The notes beneath the pieces were generated by a model. That model was not told the DNA's origin. It searched no databases and saw only the letters and a list, made by a program, of their open reading frames with translations. This document shows positions 10,282 to 23,255 of a DNA stretch of 64,000 bases, piece after piece; the first letter of the stretch is position 1, and each line of letters starts with the position of its first letter. Both the position numbers and the translations under genes were made by a program. Source of the DNA: Arsenophonus endosymbiont of Aphis craccivora (GTDB taxonomy: Bacteria; Pseudomonadota; Gammaproteobacteria; Enterobacterales; Enterobacteriaceae); NCBI RefSeq assembly GCF_013460135.1, contig NZ_CP038155.1, positions 1,488,001-1,552,000 of the forward strand. The letters run 5' to 3'.

Positions 10282-10440
10282 CTCAAATAACCCTTAAAAA
10301 TCGAATATTTATTAATCTATCCAATACATAGATAATAGATAAAACTCATCATTTAGAAGCATAGTTGCATCTTAAAGTTCAAGAAAAATGAAAATAAAAC
10401 AAATTTATAAAAATATTTATATATTTGACAAGTTTTTTAA

Positions 10441-10478
10441 TAAACAACAAAAAGCCCTGTGATATCTTCACAGGGCTT
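10441..10478 (-). terminator. rRNA operon / tRNA-Asp terminator
   Basis: On the minus strand an 11-bp perfect stem (AAGCCCTGTGA, 5-nt loop, TCACAGGGCTT) is followed by a T-rich tract. It lies 15 bp past the tRNA-Asp 3' end and terminates the whole rrn transcript. Confidence 0.9.
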
Positions 10479-10492
10479 ACTTTCGATATTAT

Positions 10493-10568
10493 TGGCGGTG
10501 CTGACGGTGCTCGAACCCGCGCCCCCTGCGTGACAGGCCGGTATTCTAACCAACTGAACTACCGCACC
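10493..10568 (-). tRNA. tRNA-Asp (GTC), structurally damaged, possibly a pseudo-tRNA
   Basis: Minus-strand tRNA with anticodon GTC and encoded CCA, placed after 5S as in the E. coli rrnH operon. The fold is recognisable, but each of three helices carries a mismatch. The acceptor is GGTGCGG against CAGCACC (G6 opposite A). The anticodon stem is CCGGC against GCAGG (a G-A clash). The T stem is GCGGG against ACCGT, so the normally invariant G53-C61 pair is G-A. The variable loop is 4 rather than 5 nt. The neighbouring tRNA-Ala and tRNA-Ile have clean stems. A functional tRNA-Asp probably exists elsewhere. Confidence 0.8.
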
Positions 10569-10614
10569 ACCCGATTCATTTCACTAACGGTCTTTCCCAT
10601 TATTATTAAATTAA

Positions 10615-10733
10615 AGTCTGGCAGCTCCCTACTCTCACATGGGGATACCCCACACTACCATCGGCGCTACGGCATTTCACTTCTGAGTTCGGCATGGGGT
10701 CAGGTGGGACCACCGCGCTATTACCGCCAGACA
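10615..10733 (-). rRNA. rrf: 5S ribosomal RNA
   Basis: About 119 nt matching enterobacterial 5S. The 5' end TGTCTGGCGG pairs with the 3' CTGCCAGAC terminus, and the internal GCGCGGTGGTCCCACCTGAC and CCGAACTCAGAAGTGAAA blocks are intact. It lies 154 nt downstream of 23S and is ended by a short spacer before tRNA-Asp. The ends are placed by comparison and may be off by 1-2 nt. Confidence 0.96.
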
Positions 10734-10886
10734 AATTCTTTTCTATTTATCCCGTCTTATTTCGCTGCCTTATAGTCTGCTCACCTACCTCAGTAGCGAA
10801 CATACCTCGGCCTTCAGCAAAATCCGACCAGATTCAATCTCAAAACAAGCTAAAATTCTCTCTCTCAAAACACCTTCGGTGTTGTC

Positions 10887-13789
<2,903 letters not shown>

Positions 13790-14125
13790 TCACAACCCGA
13801 AGGTGTCTTCTACTGTCTTTTTGTTGGGTTATGGATGCGCGTCCACCAATTCTGTGTTGGGCATTGCGCGCAATGCTCACGTACTTTAGTACGCTGCGCT
13901 TGCTGTGCGCTGGCCGCCTCGAATTGCTGACTGCTCGCTCATAACTCTTCATCATGACAACAAAAACCCAACTGATTGGAGTTTTGAGAGTTCTCCACAC
14001 TATTTTTTTAATAATGTGTGTTTCAATTTTCAGCTTGTTCCAGATTGTTAAAGAGCATAATTATTCGCAGCATACTGTTGCCAGCCTGCTCTGAATAACT
14101 TTTTTTCTATTTTTATCTTGCAATA

Positions 14126-14201
14126 TGGTGGAGCTAAGCGGGATCGAACCGCTGACCTCCTGCGTGCAAAGCAGGCGCTCTCCCAGCTGAGCTATAGCCC
14201 C
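14126..14201 (-). tRNA. tRNA-Ala (TGC) in the 16S-23S spacer
   Basis: GGGGCTATAGCTCAGCTGGG at the 5' end, anticodon TGC in CTTTGCACG, T arm CGGTTCGATCCCG, and encoded CCA. All stems pair. The Ile-Ala spacer arrangement is one of the two standard enteric rrn types. Confidence 0.97.
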
Positions 14202-14268
14202 ATTAAGATTGTCGTATCATTACACCTTACTGCTAACCTTGCCTTTCAGCCACTTCCGTCAGCAATGT

Positions 14269-14345
<77 letters not shown>

Positions 14346-14411
14346 AATGATACATTCTGCTCAATCTTCATCAGACAATCTGTGTGAACACTCACATTCC
14401 ATCTATCTAGG

Positions 14412-15955
<1,544 letters not shown>

Positions 15956-16207
15956 AAAAGCTTGATGCTCAAAGAATGTTTTACTGACCGTAACGCCCTT
16001 TTGTTCAACCCGCTTTGCCGATGTTTGACCACCTTCGCCGCTGCCGTCCAAAATAACGTTACTGCATATTAGTTCATATATGAATTAACTGTTTGTCACT
16101 CTTCAAGACTTTAAAATCAAATATTTTTTGATGATGTCTTGCGAGTGCCCACACAGATTGTCTGATTAATTGTTAAAGAGCGTGCGACCTAGGCCGCGAG
16201 GTGGCGT

Positions 16208-16235
16208 ATATTACGCTTTTCACCTGTAAAGTCAA
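16208..16235 (-). promoter_or_regulatory. rrn P2 promoter
   Basis: Minus strand: -35 TTGACT (16230-16235), 16-bp spacer, -10 TAATAT (16208-16213), then a GC-rich discriminator ACGCC. A boxA-like CTCTTTAACAAT follows before 16S, as expected for an antiterminated rRNA leader. Confidence 0.8.
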
Positions 16236-16317
16236 GTAGTTATTTCTACTTTTCTTTACCATGCGTCAAGAAAATTCAATTCAATTGATTCGTTCTATAC
16301 TGACTCAGTGGGGGCGC

Positions 16318-16345
16318 ATTATAGGCAGTTTTACGCAGCTGGCAA
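16318..16345 (-). promoter_or_regulatory. rrn P1 promoter
   Basis: Minus strand: -35 TTGCCA (16340-16345), 16-bp spacer, -10 TATAAT (16318-16323), discriminator GCGCCCCC typical of stringently controlled rRNA P1 promoters. An AT-rich UP-element-like stretch lies immediately upstream, but IS-3 begins 64 bp beyond the -35, so the usual distal Fis region has been displaced. Confidence 0.8.
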
Positions 16346-16408
16346 GCTTAATTTTGCATAATTTTGTTTAATTGATTAATTAAACAGCAAAGCATTATAT
16401 TATACCGA

Positions 16409-17469
16409 GGCTTTGTTGAATAAATCAGAATTAGCCGACAGGATGGCTCCCTCTGCTACACCTACACCTGTTATCCGATCCTGACGCTGTGTGGCATACC
16501 CAACAACGTCATACGGTTCAGCGCTTTGACCATCGCCATTGCTTCACCTACCTGAGCCTCATAGTCACGCAGCCTCAGATGGCCACCCAGCAAAGTTTTT
16601 ATGCGGAACATCGCTGTTTCTGCCACTGAACGCCGGTGATAACCCACTTTCTTTTTCCACATATCATTACTCCTGCTCAGACGCTGATTCGCCACCGCAT
16701 GGTTACGTTCATGGTACTTGTCCGGCCAGTATTTCGCTCCGCTTCGCGGCGGGATAAGGGGCCTGATTTTCTTTCTTAGCAACGCGTCGTGGCAGTAACA
16801 GGCGTCATAAGCACCGTCTGCTGACACTTCCCTGATTTTCCGGTGGGTTTGGTTAATCAGGCCCGGCAGTGCCTGCGCATCTGTCGTTCCGCTGAGCGAT
16901 AAGTCGGCACAGATAATCTCATGAGTCACACTGTCTGCTGCCAGATGAAGCTTGCGCCACACTCTTCGTCTGTCAGCCCCATGCTGCCTGACTTTCCATT
17001 CACCTTCGCCAAAGACCTTCAGACCGGTACTGTCGATGACCAGATGCGAGATTTCACCACGCGTTGGCGTTTTTATGCTGATGTTGACGCTCTTTGCTCG
17101 TCTGCTGACCAGCGAGTAGTCCGGACAGCACAGCGGCAAAGACATGAGTTTAAAAATCGAATCAACGAAGCCCTGTAATGCCCGGAGCGACAGGTTAAAC
17201 ACACGCTTCATCATCAGGACAGTGGTAACAGCCATATCGCTGTAGTAAAGCGGCCGGCCACGACCTTCAGGCGAAGAACTGTCAGTCCATCCAGCGATGG
17301 CCGACTCATCAAGCCAGACCGTCAGGGAACCGCGTTGTCTGAGTGCCTTGTTGTACGCGGGCCAGTTGGTAATTTTAAACTTTTGCTTTGCCATGGGGAC
17401 ATGATGTTGAAACGAATTTAGCGATCAGATCCGCTAATCACCTAAAAGTTCGATTTATTCAACAAAGCC
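16409..17469 (-). mobile_element. IS-3: IS903-group insertion sequence with target duplication
   Basis: 1,061 bp, 6 bp longer than the standard copy because CTACAC is duplicated next to the transposase stop (about 16455-16466). It is flanked by perfect 9-bp repeats TTATACCGA (16400-16408 and 17470-17478). It inserted in the divergent control region between the rRNA operon and purH. Confidence 0.97.
16471..17394 (-). CDS. IS903-group transposase (IS-3 copy)
   Basis: Full-length 307-residue transposase with an intact DDE triad. It carries the THEI and CHDA variants and the HLRLRDY form. The start context is CATGTCCCCATGGC rather than CAGGTCCCCATGGC, a single difference upstream of the ATG. Confidence 0.94.
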   Translation of the reverse strand: MAKQKFKITNWPAYNKALRQRGSLTVWLDESAIAGWTDSSSPEGRGRPLYYSDMAVTTVLMMKRVFNLSLRALQGFVDSIFKLMSLPLCCPDYSLVSRRAKSVNISIKTPTRGEISHLVIDSTGLKVFGEGEWKVRQHGADRRRVWRKLHLAADSVTHEIICADLSLSGTTDAQALPGLINQTHRKIREVSADGAYDACYCHDALLRKKIRPLIPPRSGAKYWPDKYHERNHAVANQRLSRSNDMWKKKVGYHRRSVAETAMFRIKTLLGGHLRLRDYEAQVGEAMAMVKALNRMTLLGMPHSVRIG

Positions 17470-17530
17470 TTATACCGAATTATTAACAGAGTTATCCACA
17501 AAAATCAAATGACAAAAATTACAGCGAAAT

Positions 17531-17546
17531 ACGCAAACGTTTGCGT
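17531..17546. promoter_or_regulatory. PurR operator (PUR box) upstream of purH
   Basis: ACGCAAACGTTTGCGT is a perfect 16-bp palindrome identical to the PurR consensus. It lies 130 bp upstream of the purH start, where E. coli purHD is known to be repressed by PurR with hypoxanthine or guanine. Its exact preservation beside a broken purD suggests the regulation was active until recently, or still is. Confidence 0.9.
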
Positions 17547-17675
17547 TACAATTGCGTTTGCGACAAAAAATATTTGATTAAAACTAGTTATTTTCGAATA
17601 TCATTTGTAATAGCAAATAGCCATAAAATTTAATTAATGTTTTAAAACATTTTATTATTCCAAGGGATCTATTTC

Positions 17676-19265
17676 ATGCCACAACTCCGCCCTATTCAGC
17701 GTGCTCTACTGAGTGTTTCTGACAAAGAAGGTATTGTTGAATTTGCTAAAGCTTTATCTCAACGTAAAGTTGAACTTATCTCTACCGGCGGTACAGCTAA
17801 ATTATTGCTAGCGGCCGGGTTAACTGTTATAGAAGTTTCCGATTATACCGGATGGCCAGAAATGATGGCCGTCCGTGTCAAAACGCTTCATCCGAAAGTA
17901 CATGGCGGTATTCTCGGCCGGCGCGGGCAAGATGACGAAATAATGAGACAACATCAAATTACGCCAATTGATATGGTTGTTGTTAATCTTTACCCTTTTG
18001 CAGAAACTGTTGCCAAGCCAGATTGTACGCTAGAAAATGCCATTGAGAATATTGATATTGGTGGGCCAGCCATGATCCGTTCTGCTGCCAAAAATTATAG
18101 AGATGTGGCGGTTGTGGTTAATAGTCAGGATTATCACAAAATCATCGAAGAGATGGATAATCAGCAAAACTCTCTAACTAACATGTTCCGCTTTAACTTG
18201 GCAGTTAAGGCTTTTGAACATACTGCCGCTTATGATGGGATGATTGCTAATTATTTTGGTAAGTTAGTACCTTCTTATTATGGTGAGATGAACCAGGCTT
18301 CAGGTAGATTTCCTCGTACATTGAACCTGAATTTTATTAAACATCAGGATATGCGTTACGGCGAAAATAGTCATCAAGCTGCGGCTTTTTATATAGAGAA
18401 AAATAGAGTAGAAGCCTCTGTTGCTACAGCAAGACAGCTACAAGGCAAATCGCTTTCTTATAATAATATTGCTGATACTGACGCAGCCTTGGAGTGCGTA
18501 AAAAGTTTTTCCAAACCGGCTTGTCTCATTGTCAAACACGCTAATCCTTGTGGTGTTGCGGTCAGTACTGATATCTGTGCGGCTTACGATCACGCTTTCA
18601 AAACTGATCCAACCTCTGCATTTGGTGGTATTATGGCATTTAATCGTGAATTAGATGCAAATACGGCTAAAACAATTATTGAGCGTCAATTTGTTGAAGT
18701 CATTATTGCACCTGCGGTTACTGAAGCTGCCCTCGCAATACTTGCAAGCAAACAGAATGTGCGTGTTCTGGCCTGTGGCCAATGGCATTCACCTATTGCA
18801 GGTTTAGATTTCAAACGGGTAAATGGTGGCTTATTGGTGCAAGATCGCGATTTAGGTTTAGTGACCAAAGCTGATCTACGTGTCGTTTCCAAACGTCAGC
18901 CAAGCGAACAAGAAATAGATAATGCCCTATTTTGTTGGCATGTGGCAAAATTTGTAAAATCCAATGCCATTGTTTATGCCAAAAATAATATGACAGTCGG
19001 TATTGGTGCGGGACAAATGAGCCGAGTTTATTCAGCGAAAATCGCGGCATTAAAATCGCAGGACGAAAATTTAGATCTTGTCGGATGTGCAATGGCATCT
19101 GATGCTTTCTTTCCATTCCGAGATAGTATTGATGCTGCCGCTACCGCAGGCATAACCTGTGTTATCCAACTAGGCGGTTCAATTCGTGACGATGAGATCA
19201 TAGCCGCAGCTAATGAACATGATATCGCGATGATTTTTACTGATATGCGCCATTTACGCCATTAA
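17676..19265 (+). CDS. purH: Bifunctional AICAR transformylase / IMP cyclohydrolase
   Basis: Catalyses the last two steps of IMP synthesis: formylation of AICAR and ring closure. The protein is 529 residues, the same as E. coli. The N-terminal cyclohydrolase domain shows [21 protein letters not shown] and [12 protein letters not shown]. The transformylase domain shows the signature LRYGENPHQ-like [10 protein letters not shown], then KHANPCGVA and [12 protein letters not shown], and ends [16 protein letters not shown]. Shine-Dalgarno AAGGGAT lies 9 bp before the ATG. It is the first gene of purHD, under the PUR box. It is intact, unlike its operon partner purD. Confidence 0.96.
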   Translation: MPQLRPIQRALLSVSDKEGIVEFAKALSQRKVELISTGGTAKLLLAAGLTVIEVSDYTGWPEMMAVRVKTLHPKVHGGILGRRGQDDEIMRQHQITPIDMVVVNLYPFAETVAKPDCTLENAIENIDIGGPAMIRSAAKNYRDVAVVVNSQDYHKIIEEMDNQQNSLTNMFRFNLAVKAFEHTAAYDGMIANYFGKLVPSYYGEMNQASGRFPRTLNLNFIKHQDMRYGENSHQAAAFYIEKNRVEASVATARQLQGKSLSYNNIADTDAALECVKSFSKPACLIVKHANPCGVAVSTDICAAYDHAFKTDPTSAFGGIMAFNRELDANTAKTIIERQFVEVIIAPAVTEAALAILASKQNVRVLACGQWHSPIAGLDFKRVNGGLLVQDRDLGLVTKADLRVVSKRQPSEQEIDNALFCWHVAKFVKSNAIVYAKNNMTVGIGAGQMSRVYSAKIAALKSQDENLDLVGCAMASDAFFPFRDSIDAAATAGITCVIQLGGSIRDDEIIAAANEHDIAMIFTDMRHLRH

Positions 19266-19281
19266 TTTAGGGAGCAATAAC

Positions 19282-20565
19282 ATGAATATTTTAATTATCG
19301 GCAATGGTGGTCGTGAGCATGCTTTAGTATGGAAAGCAGCACAATAACCTCTCGCTGACAAGGTTTATGTTGCACCCGGTAATGCCGGAACTGCACTAGA
19401 AAAAAATCTAACCAATATTAATGTTTCAATAACAGATATTACTGGATTAGTCGATTTTGCCAAAAATAATAATATTAGTTTAACGATCGTTGGACCAGAA
19501 ACACCCTTAATTCTAGGCGTTGTTGATGCTTTTCAACATGCTGGTTTAACGATCTTTGGTCCCAGTCAAAAAGCAGCACAATTAGAAGGCTATAAAGCTT
19601 TTACGAAAGATTTTCTTACACGTCATCATATTCCGACCGCCACTTACCAGAATTTTACCGAAGTTGAACCCACACTCGCCTACCTAAACAAAATGGGCGC
19701 CCCGATTGTTATTAAAGCTGATGGGCTAGCCGCAGGTAAAGGCGTGGTTGTTGCTATGACTTTAGAAGAAGCCAAAAATGCTGTTCATGAGATGCTTGCC
19801 GGTAATACATTTGGCCAAGCTGGTCACCCTATCGTTATTGAGGAGTTTCTTGACGGCGAAGAAGCCAGTTTTATCGTAATGGTTGATGGTGAAAATGTCA
19901 TTCCTATGGCAACAAGCCAAGATCATAAGCGTGTTGGTAATAATGATAGCGGGCCAAATACAGGTGGAATGGGGGCATATTCTCCTGCTACGGTTGTCAC
20001 AGACATTATTCATCAGCGTGTAATGGATCAAATTATTTATCCTACGGTAAAAGGTATGGCGCTCGAAGATCGGCGATATCAAGGATTTTTATATGCCGGA
20101 TTAATGATAGATAAACAAGGAAATCCAAAGGTTATTGAATTTAATTGTCGATTTGATGATCCAGAAACACAACCCATTATGATGCGCTTACAATCTGATC
20201 TGGTAGAACTTTGTCTAGCCGGCGCTAAAGGAGAATTAGCGGGTAAAACATCATGTTGGGATGAGCGCTGTGCCTTAGGTGTTGTCATGGCCGCTGAAGG
20301 TTATCCGGCCAATTATCGTAAAGGTGATATTATTGAAGGGAACAATGATAACCCAGCAGAAATGTGTAAAGTTTTTCACGCCGGAACAGAATTAAAACAA
20401 AACCAAGTCATTACTGCCGGTGGCCGTGTACTGTGTGTTACCGCGCTTGGAAAAACAATTCTCGATGCCCAAAAAGCAGCTTATCAGAAAGCAGAAAAAA
20501 TATCCTGGACGGGTTGTTTCTATCGGGATGATATCGGTTATCGAGCACTTGCTCGTTTAAAATAA
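19282..20565 (+). pseudogene. purD: Phosphoribosylamine-glycine ligase PurD, nonsense mutation
   Basis: PurD joins glycine to phosphoribosylamine, the second step of purine synthesis. The frame begins MNILIIGNGGREHALVWKAAQ with Shine-Dalgarno GGGAG. Codon 22 (19345-19347), normally Ser, is TAA. The remaining 405 codons are open and match PurD to the end. These include the ATP-grasp segments GAPIVIKADGLAAGKGV, IEEFLDGEEASF and NTGGMGAYSP. A second change replaces the conserved glycine of FNCRFGDPETQ with aspartate (FNCRFDDPE). Translation restart at ATG 19693 would lack the N-terminal domain. I judge it inactive; a single sequencing error could explain the stop but not the second change. Confidence 0.85.
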
Positions 20566-20570
20566 AAAAT

Positions 20571-21254
20571 TTAAAGTTTCTTTTTTGTTGGCGCCCATAG
20601 ACAGAAATTCTCATTGGCAACGAGCAATAACTCGTTGCCTTCTGGTGCTTCTAACCAGGCAATAGCCAAGTCATCTGAACTAGTCTTGGATCTTTGCAAC
20701 AACCAATTTTCAGCTTGAGAGGTAAACGATGTATCACGTTTTTCACCACTACACGTTATAATTTGTCCTTGACGCCAATGACCTTGGTAAAGATGAACAT
20801 TACCAGCAATAAGTGTGTTGCTCAATTCAATTAAACGCTCTGATTCAAATCGCCAGCGAAGAATATCATCCTTAGTTAAAGGAATTTTGTTATTATTTAT
20901 TATGCGCTGCATAAAAATAATATGGTCATTTTGATCAAATCTTAGCTGTTGTTGCTGTTTATTTTTATAGTCAAAAGATTGATACCGAATTTGCCAAAGT
21001 TTATTTTGACGATATTCAAAGAAAGTAATGGTAGTATTTTTGTCTTGGTAAGGACTATATACAGCGACAATTACTTGATGGTTGCTTTTTTGATCATTTA
21101 AGCGCCATAACCTAACGACCCCGGCGTCAGAAATAAATCCACTTGCGCTAAATTCTGGCATTTTAGGTTTACTGGTGCAAGCGCCAAGTAAAATGAGGAT
21201 GTGCCCAATCAAGAAAAGGGGTTGAATACCCCCTTTGAATATTCTCTTTCGCAA
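20571..21254 (-). CDS. yjaH: Predicted lipoprotein YjaH (DUF1481)
   Basis: Conserved enterobacterial protein of unknown function, always next to hupA. An N-terminal hydrophobic stretch ends in a lipobox LLGAC, followed by a polar linker (TSKPKMPEF), so it is probably an outer-membrane or periplasmic lipoprotein. The remainder is a domain of about 190 residues with the family's ITFFEYRQNKLWQIRYQ and LYQGHWRQGQ segments. The start is uncertain: the frame opens with a TTG at 21254, 3 bases after the hupA stop, without a clear Shine-Dalgarno. It converges on purD with only 5 bp between the stops. Confidence 0.8.
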   Translation of the reverse strand: MRKRIFKGGIQPLFLIGHILILLGACTSKPKMPEFSASGFISDAGVVRLWRLNDQKSNHQVIVAVYSPYQDKNTTITFFEYRQNKLWQIRYQSFDYKNKQQQQLRFDQNDHIIFMQRIINNNKIPLTKDDILRWRFESERLIELSNTLIAGNVHLYQGHWRQGQIITCSGEKRDTSFTSQAENWLLQRSKTSSDDLAIAWLEAPEGNELLLVANENFCLWAPTKKKL

Positions 21255-21259
21255 CTGAA

Positions 21260-21556
21260 TTACTTAACTGCTTCTTTCAGTGATTTTCCAGCAACAAATA
21301 CTGGTACATTAGCGGCTTCAATTTTGAGTTCTGCACCTGTTTTAGGATTACGACCAGTACGAGCTGCACGATAATTAATCTTAAAAGTACCAAAACCAAC
21401 GAATTGAACTTGCTCACCTTCTTTCAATGCATCTGTAATACATTCAATGACTGCTTCTAACGCACTTTTAGCTTGAGTCTTAGTCAAGTTTGCCTTTTGC
21501 GCGACACATTCAATTACATGACCCTTATTCATGTTCTTATTTACAGTCTTATTCAT
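21260..21556 (-). CDS. hupA: DNA-binding protein HU-alpha, with 8-residue N-terminal duplication
   Basis: Histone-like nucleoid protein. The core shows [38 protein letters not shown] (the DNA-intercalating beta arm) and [17 protein letters not shown]. From the ATG at 21556, served by Shine-Dalgarno AAGGA, it is 98 residues, 8 more than usual. The extra codons look like a 24-bp duplication of the start: ATGAATAAGACT... is followed by ATGAATAAGGGT..., and the second ATG (21532) would give the normal 90 residues. The ribosome site favours the first ATG. The fold should tolerate the extension. Confidence 0.93.
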   Translation of the reverse strand: MNKTVNKNMNKGHVIECVAQKANLTKTQAKSALEAVIECITDALKEGEQVQFVGFGTFKINYRAARTGRNPKTGAELKIEAANVPVFVAGKSLKEAVK

Positions 21557-21753
21557 CAGTGATCCTTACACAGTGTGTTTATCATTTGCATATCATCGAG
21601 TACGTTGGATATGTAGAACCTATTAATTCTTAATATACGTCCCGAAAGTACTCCTCTCCACCTTCACTGTAGAGCATAGTATAGGCGAATGTGAAGCTTT
21701 AAAAGTCAGCATTTATGGTACCAAAGCACGTTTTTAAACACTATGAACGGAAA

Positions 21754-22341
21754 TTAGGTAACCTTAATGCCAATATTGCTGATCCCTACTTCACGGAGGT
21801 CGGATTTTAATCCTTTAATCAGCGCTACATCCCGCTCTTCACAAGCGGCAAGTAAACGGTAAATCTCCCATTGAATATCCCATTCTTCTTCAATGGTAAG
21901 CAATTCTTTCAGTTCTTCATCAGACATCTCTTTACCTGTCTGAGTCATCTCAAACATTGCGATAGTTCGAATCAAAATTTTACTTACTTCAATAGCACTT
22001 TCTAATGTTTCCCCACTTAAGTAAGAATGAATTATTTCACTTAACGCAATACATGCATCAATAGCAGGATGAACTCCGTATATATCAAAATCATTTGCGA
22101 CGGGAATAACTTCCTCTAACTTTTTCAACTGATTATCAAAATCAATTTTACTATCTTTAATAATCAGTGATTCCCAGATTAAATCTAAAATAATACGATA
22201 ACGTATTGGATTTAAAAAGCTCGTTTGTTTACAAAACAATTGATAATTAGGATACATACGCTCACATAAACAGGCCATGAAAGTAATATGCCGCCAACTA
22301 TCTAATTTTGCCAACCGCAAATGAATTGGGTTTCTTAACAT
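21754..22341 (-). CDS. yjaG: YjaG family protein (DUF416)
   Basis: Conserved protein of unknown function, about 195 residues. It matches E. coli YjaG from MLRNPIHLRLAKLDSWRHITFMACLCERMYPNY through DIYGVHPAIDACIALSEIIHS to the C-terminal EWDIQWEIYRLLAACEERDVALIKGLKSDLRE. It is all-helical by appearance. The ATG at 22341 aligns with the E. coli start; an in-frame GTG at 22356 lies nearer to an AAGG motif and is an alternative. The order nfi-yjaG-hupA-yjaH is the enteric one. Confidence 0.9.
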   Translation of the reverse strand: MLRNPIHLRLAKLDSWRHITFMACLCERMYPNYQLFCKQTSFLNPIRYRIILDLIWESLIIKDSKIDFDNQLKKLEEVIPVANDFDIYGVHPAIDACIALSEIIHSYLSGETLESAIEVSKILIRTIAMFEMTQTGKEMSDEELKELLTIEEEWDIQWEIYRLLAACEERDVALIKGLKSDLREVGISNIGIKVT

Positions 22342-22415
22342 TAAATTTCTACTCACTTACCTTTTACGCCGAAGTTTACCTGAAAATCAACAGGTTCCAC
22401 ATATTTTAAATTTAA

Positions 22416-23084
22416 TTATGCCAAATTCTGTTTCATTCGATTAAAAAACGCTCTATTAGAAGAGATTCCATCAGCCCAACGAGTAGGTTCAGGTAAACGA
22501 TAACCTTTAATACAATGCTTAACCCATAATAGTGAAGCATCTAAACTGATTTTATGGCCAGGTGAGATATACAGTGGTTTACATCTTTTTTTACTACGAA
22601 ACACCCAACCAATTTGCTTATTATTATCATTCAATGGTTGGCAGCTTTCCACTATTTCATCTAAAGCTTCATGGTGACCACATAGACGACTTTTTGCTAT
22701 ACCTATCGTTGGAATATCTAATAAAAGACCCAAATGACTAGCTACTCCAAAACGACGAGGATGCGCAATTCCTTGGCCATCAACCATAATAAGATCGGGT
22801 TTATGTTGCAGTTTTTCCCAAACCGCCAGTAATGCAGGATACTCTCGAAAAGAGAGTAAACCTGGAATATAAGGAAATTCAGTCGGTATACGGGCAATAT
22901 GATATTCAACAATAGCAAGTGAAGGCCAGTGCATAACAACCATTGCGGCTCGGGTTATAGTACCTTTTTCTTCCAATCCAACATCAGCACCAGCAATAAG
23001 ATTAGGGGTAGCAAAATTATCTGTAAGAATAATTTGTTTAGCTTTTGTGGTCTGTTCCTGACGTAATAATTTGGTATCAATCAT
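22416..23084 (-). CDS. nfi: Deoxyinosine 3'-endonuclease (endonuclease V)
   Basis: Repair nuclease that cuts DNA 3' to deoxyinosine. The 222 residues match E. coli Nfi (223) throughout. The metal-binding Asp is in IAGADVG, followed by the wedge segment IPTEFPYIPGLLSFRE, the second metal Asp in IMVDGQGIAHPRRFG, and the late ISPGHKISLDASL. No lesion was seen. Upstream genes of the E. coli cluster (hemE, nudC) are absent because IS-4, a rearrangement-type copy, begins 171 bp further on. Confidence 0.94.
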   Translation of the reverse strand: MIDTKLLRQEQTTKAKQIILTDNFATPNLIAGADVGLEEKGTITRAAMVVMHWPSLAIVEYHIARIPTEFPYIPGLLSFREYPALLAVWEKLQHKPDLIMVDGQGIAHPRRFGVASHLGLLLDIPTIGIAKSRLCGHHEALDEIVESCQPLNDNNKQIGWVFRSKKRCKPLYISPGHKISLDASLLWVKHCIKGYRLPEPTRWADGISSNRAFFNRMKQNLA

Positions 23085-23255
23085 ATTTATTTTTACTTAA
23101 AAAATTTTTATATAAATATATTTTATTATTTGTTTTATCACACAAAATTTAAAAAAATATATTTAAATAATTGTAAATATTTAATTTAGATTTAATAATA
23201 AATAAAAAAATATAACAATTATTATTTATCGGCATTTTATTTGTTTGGATAAACC

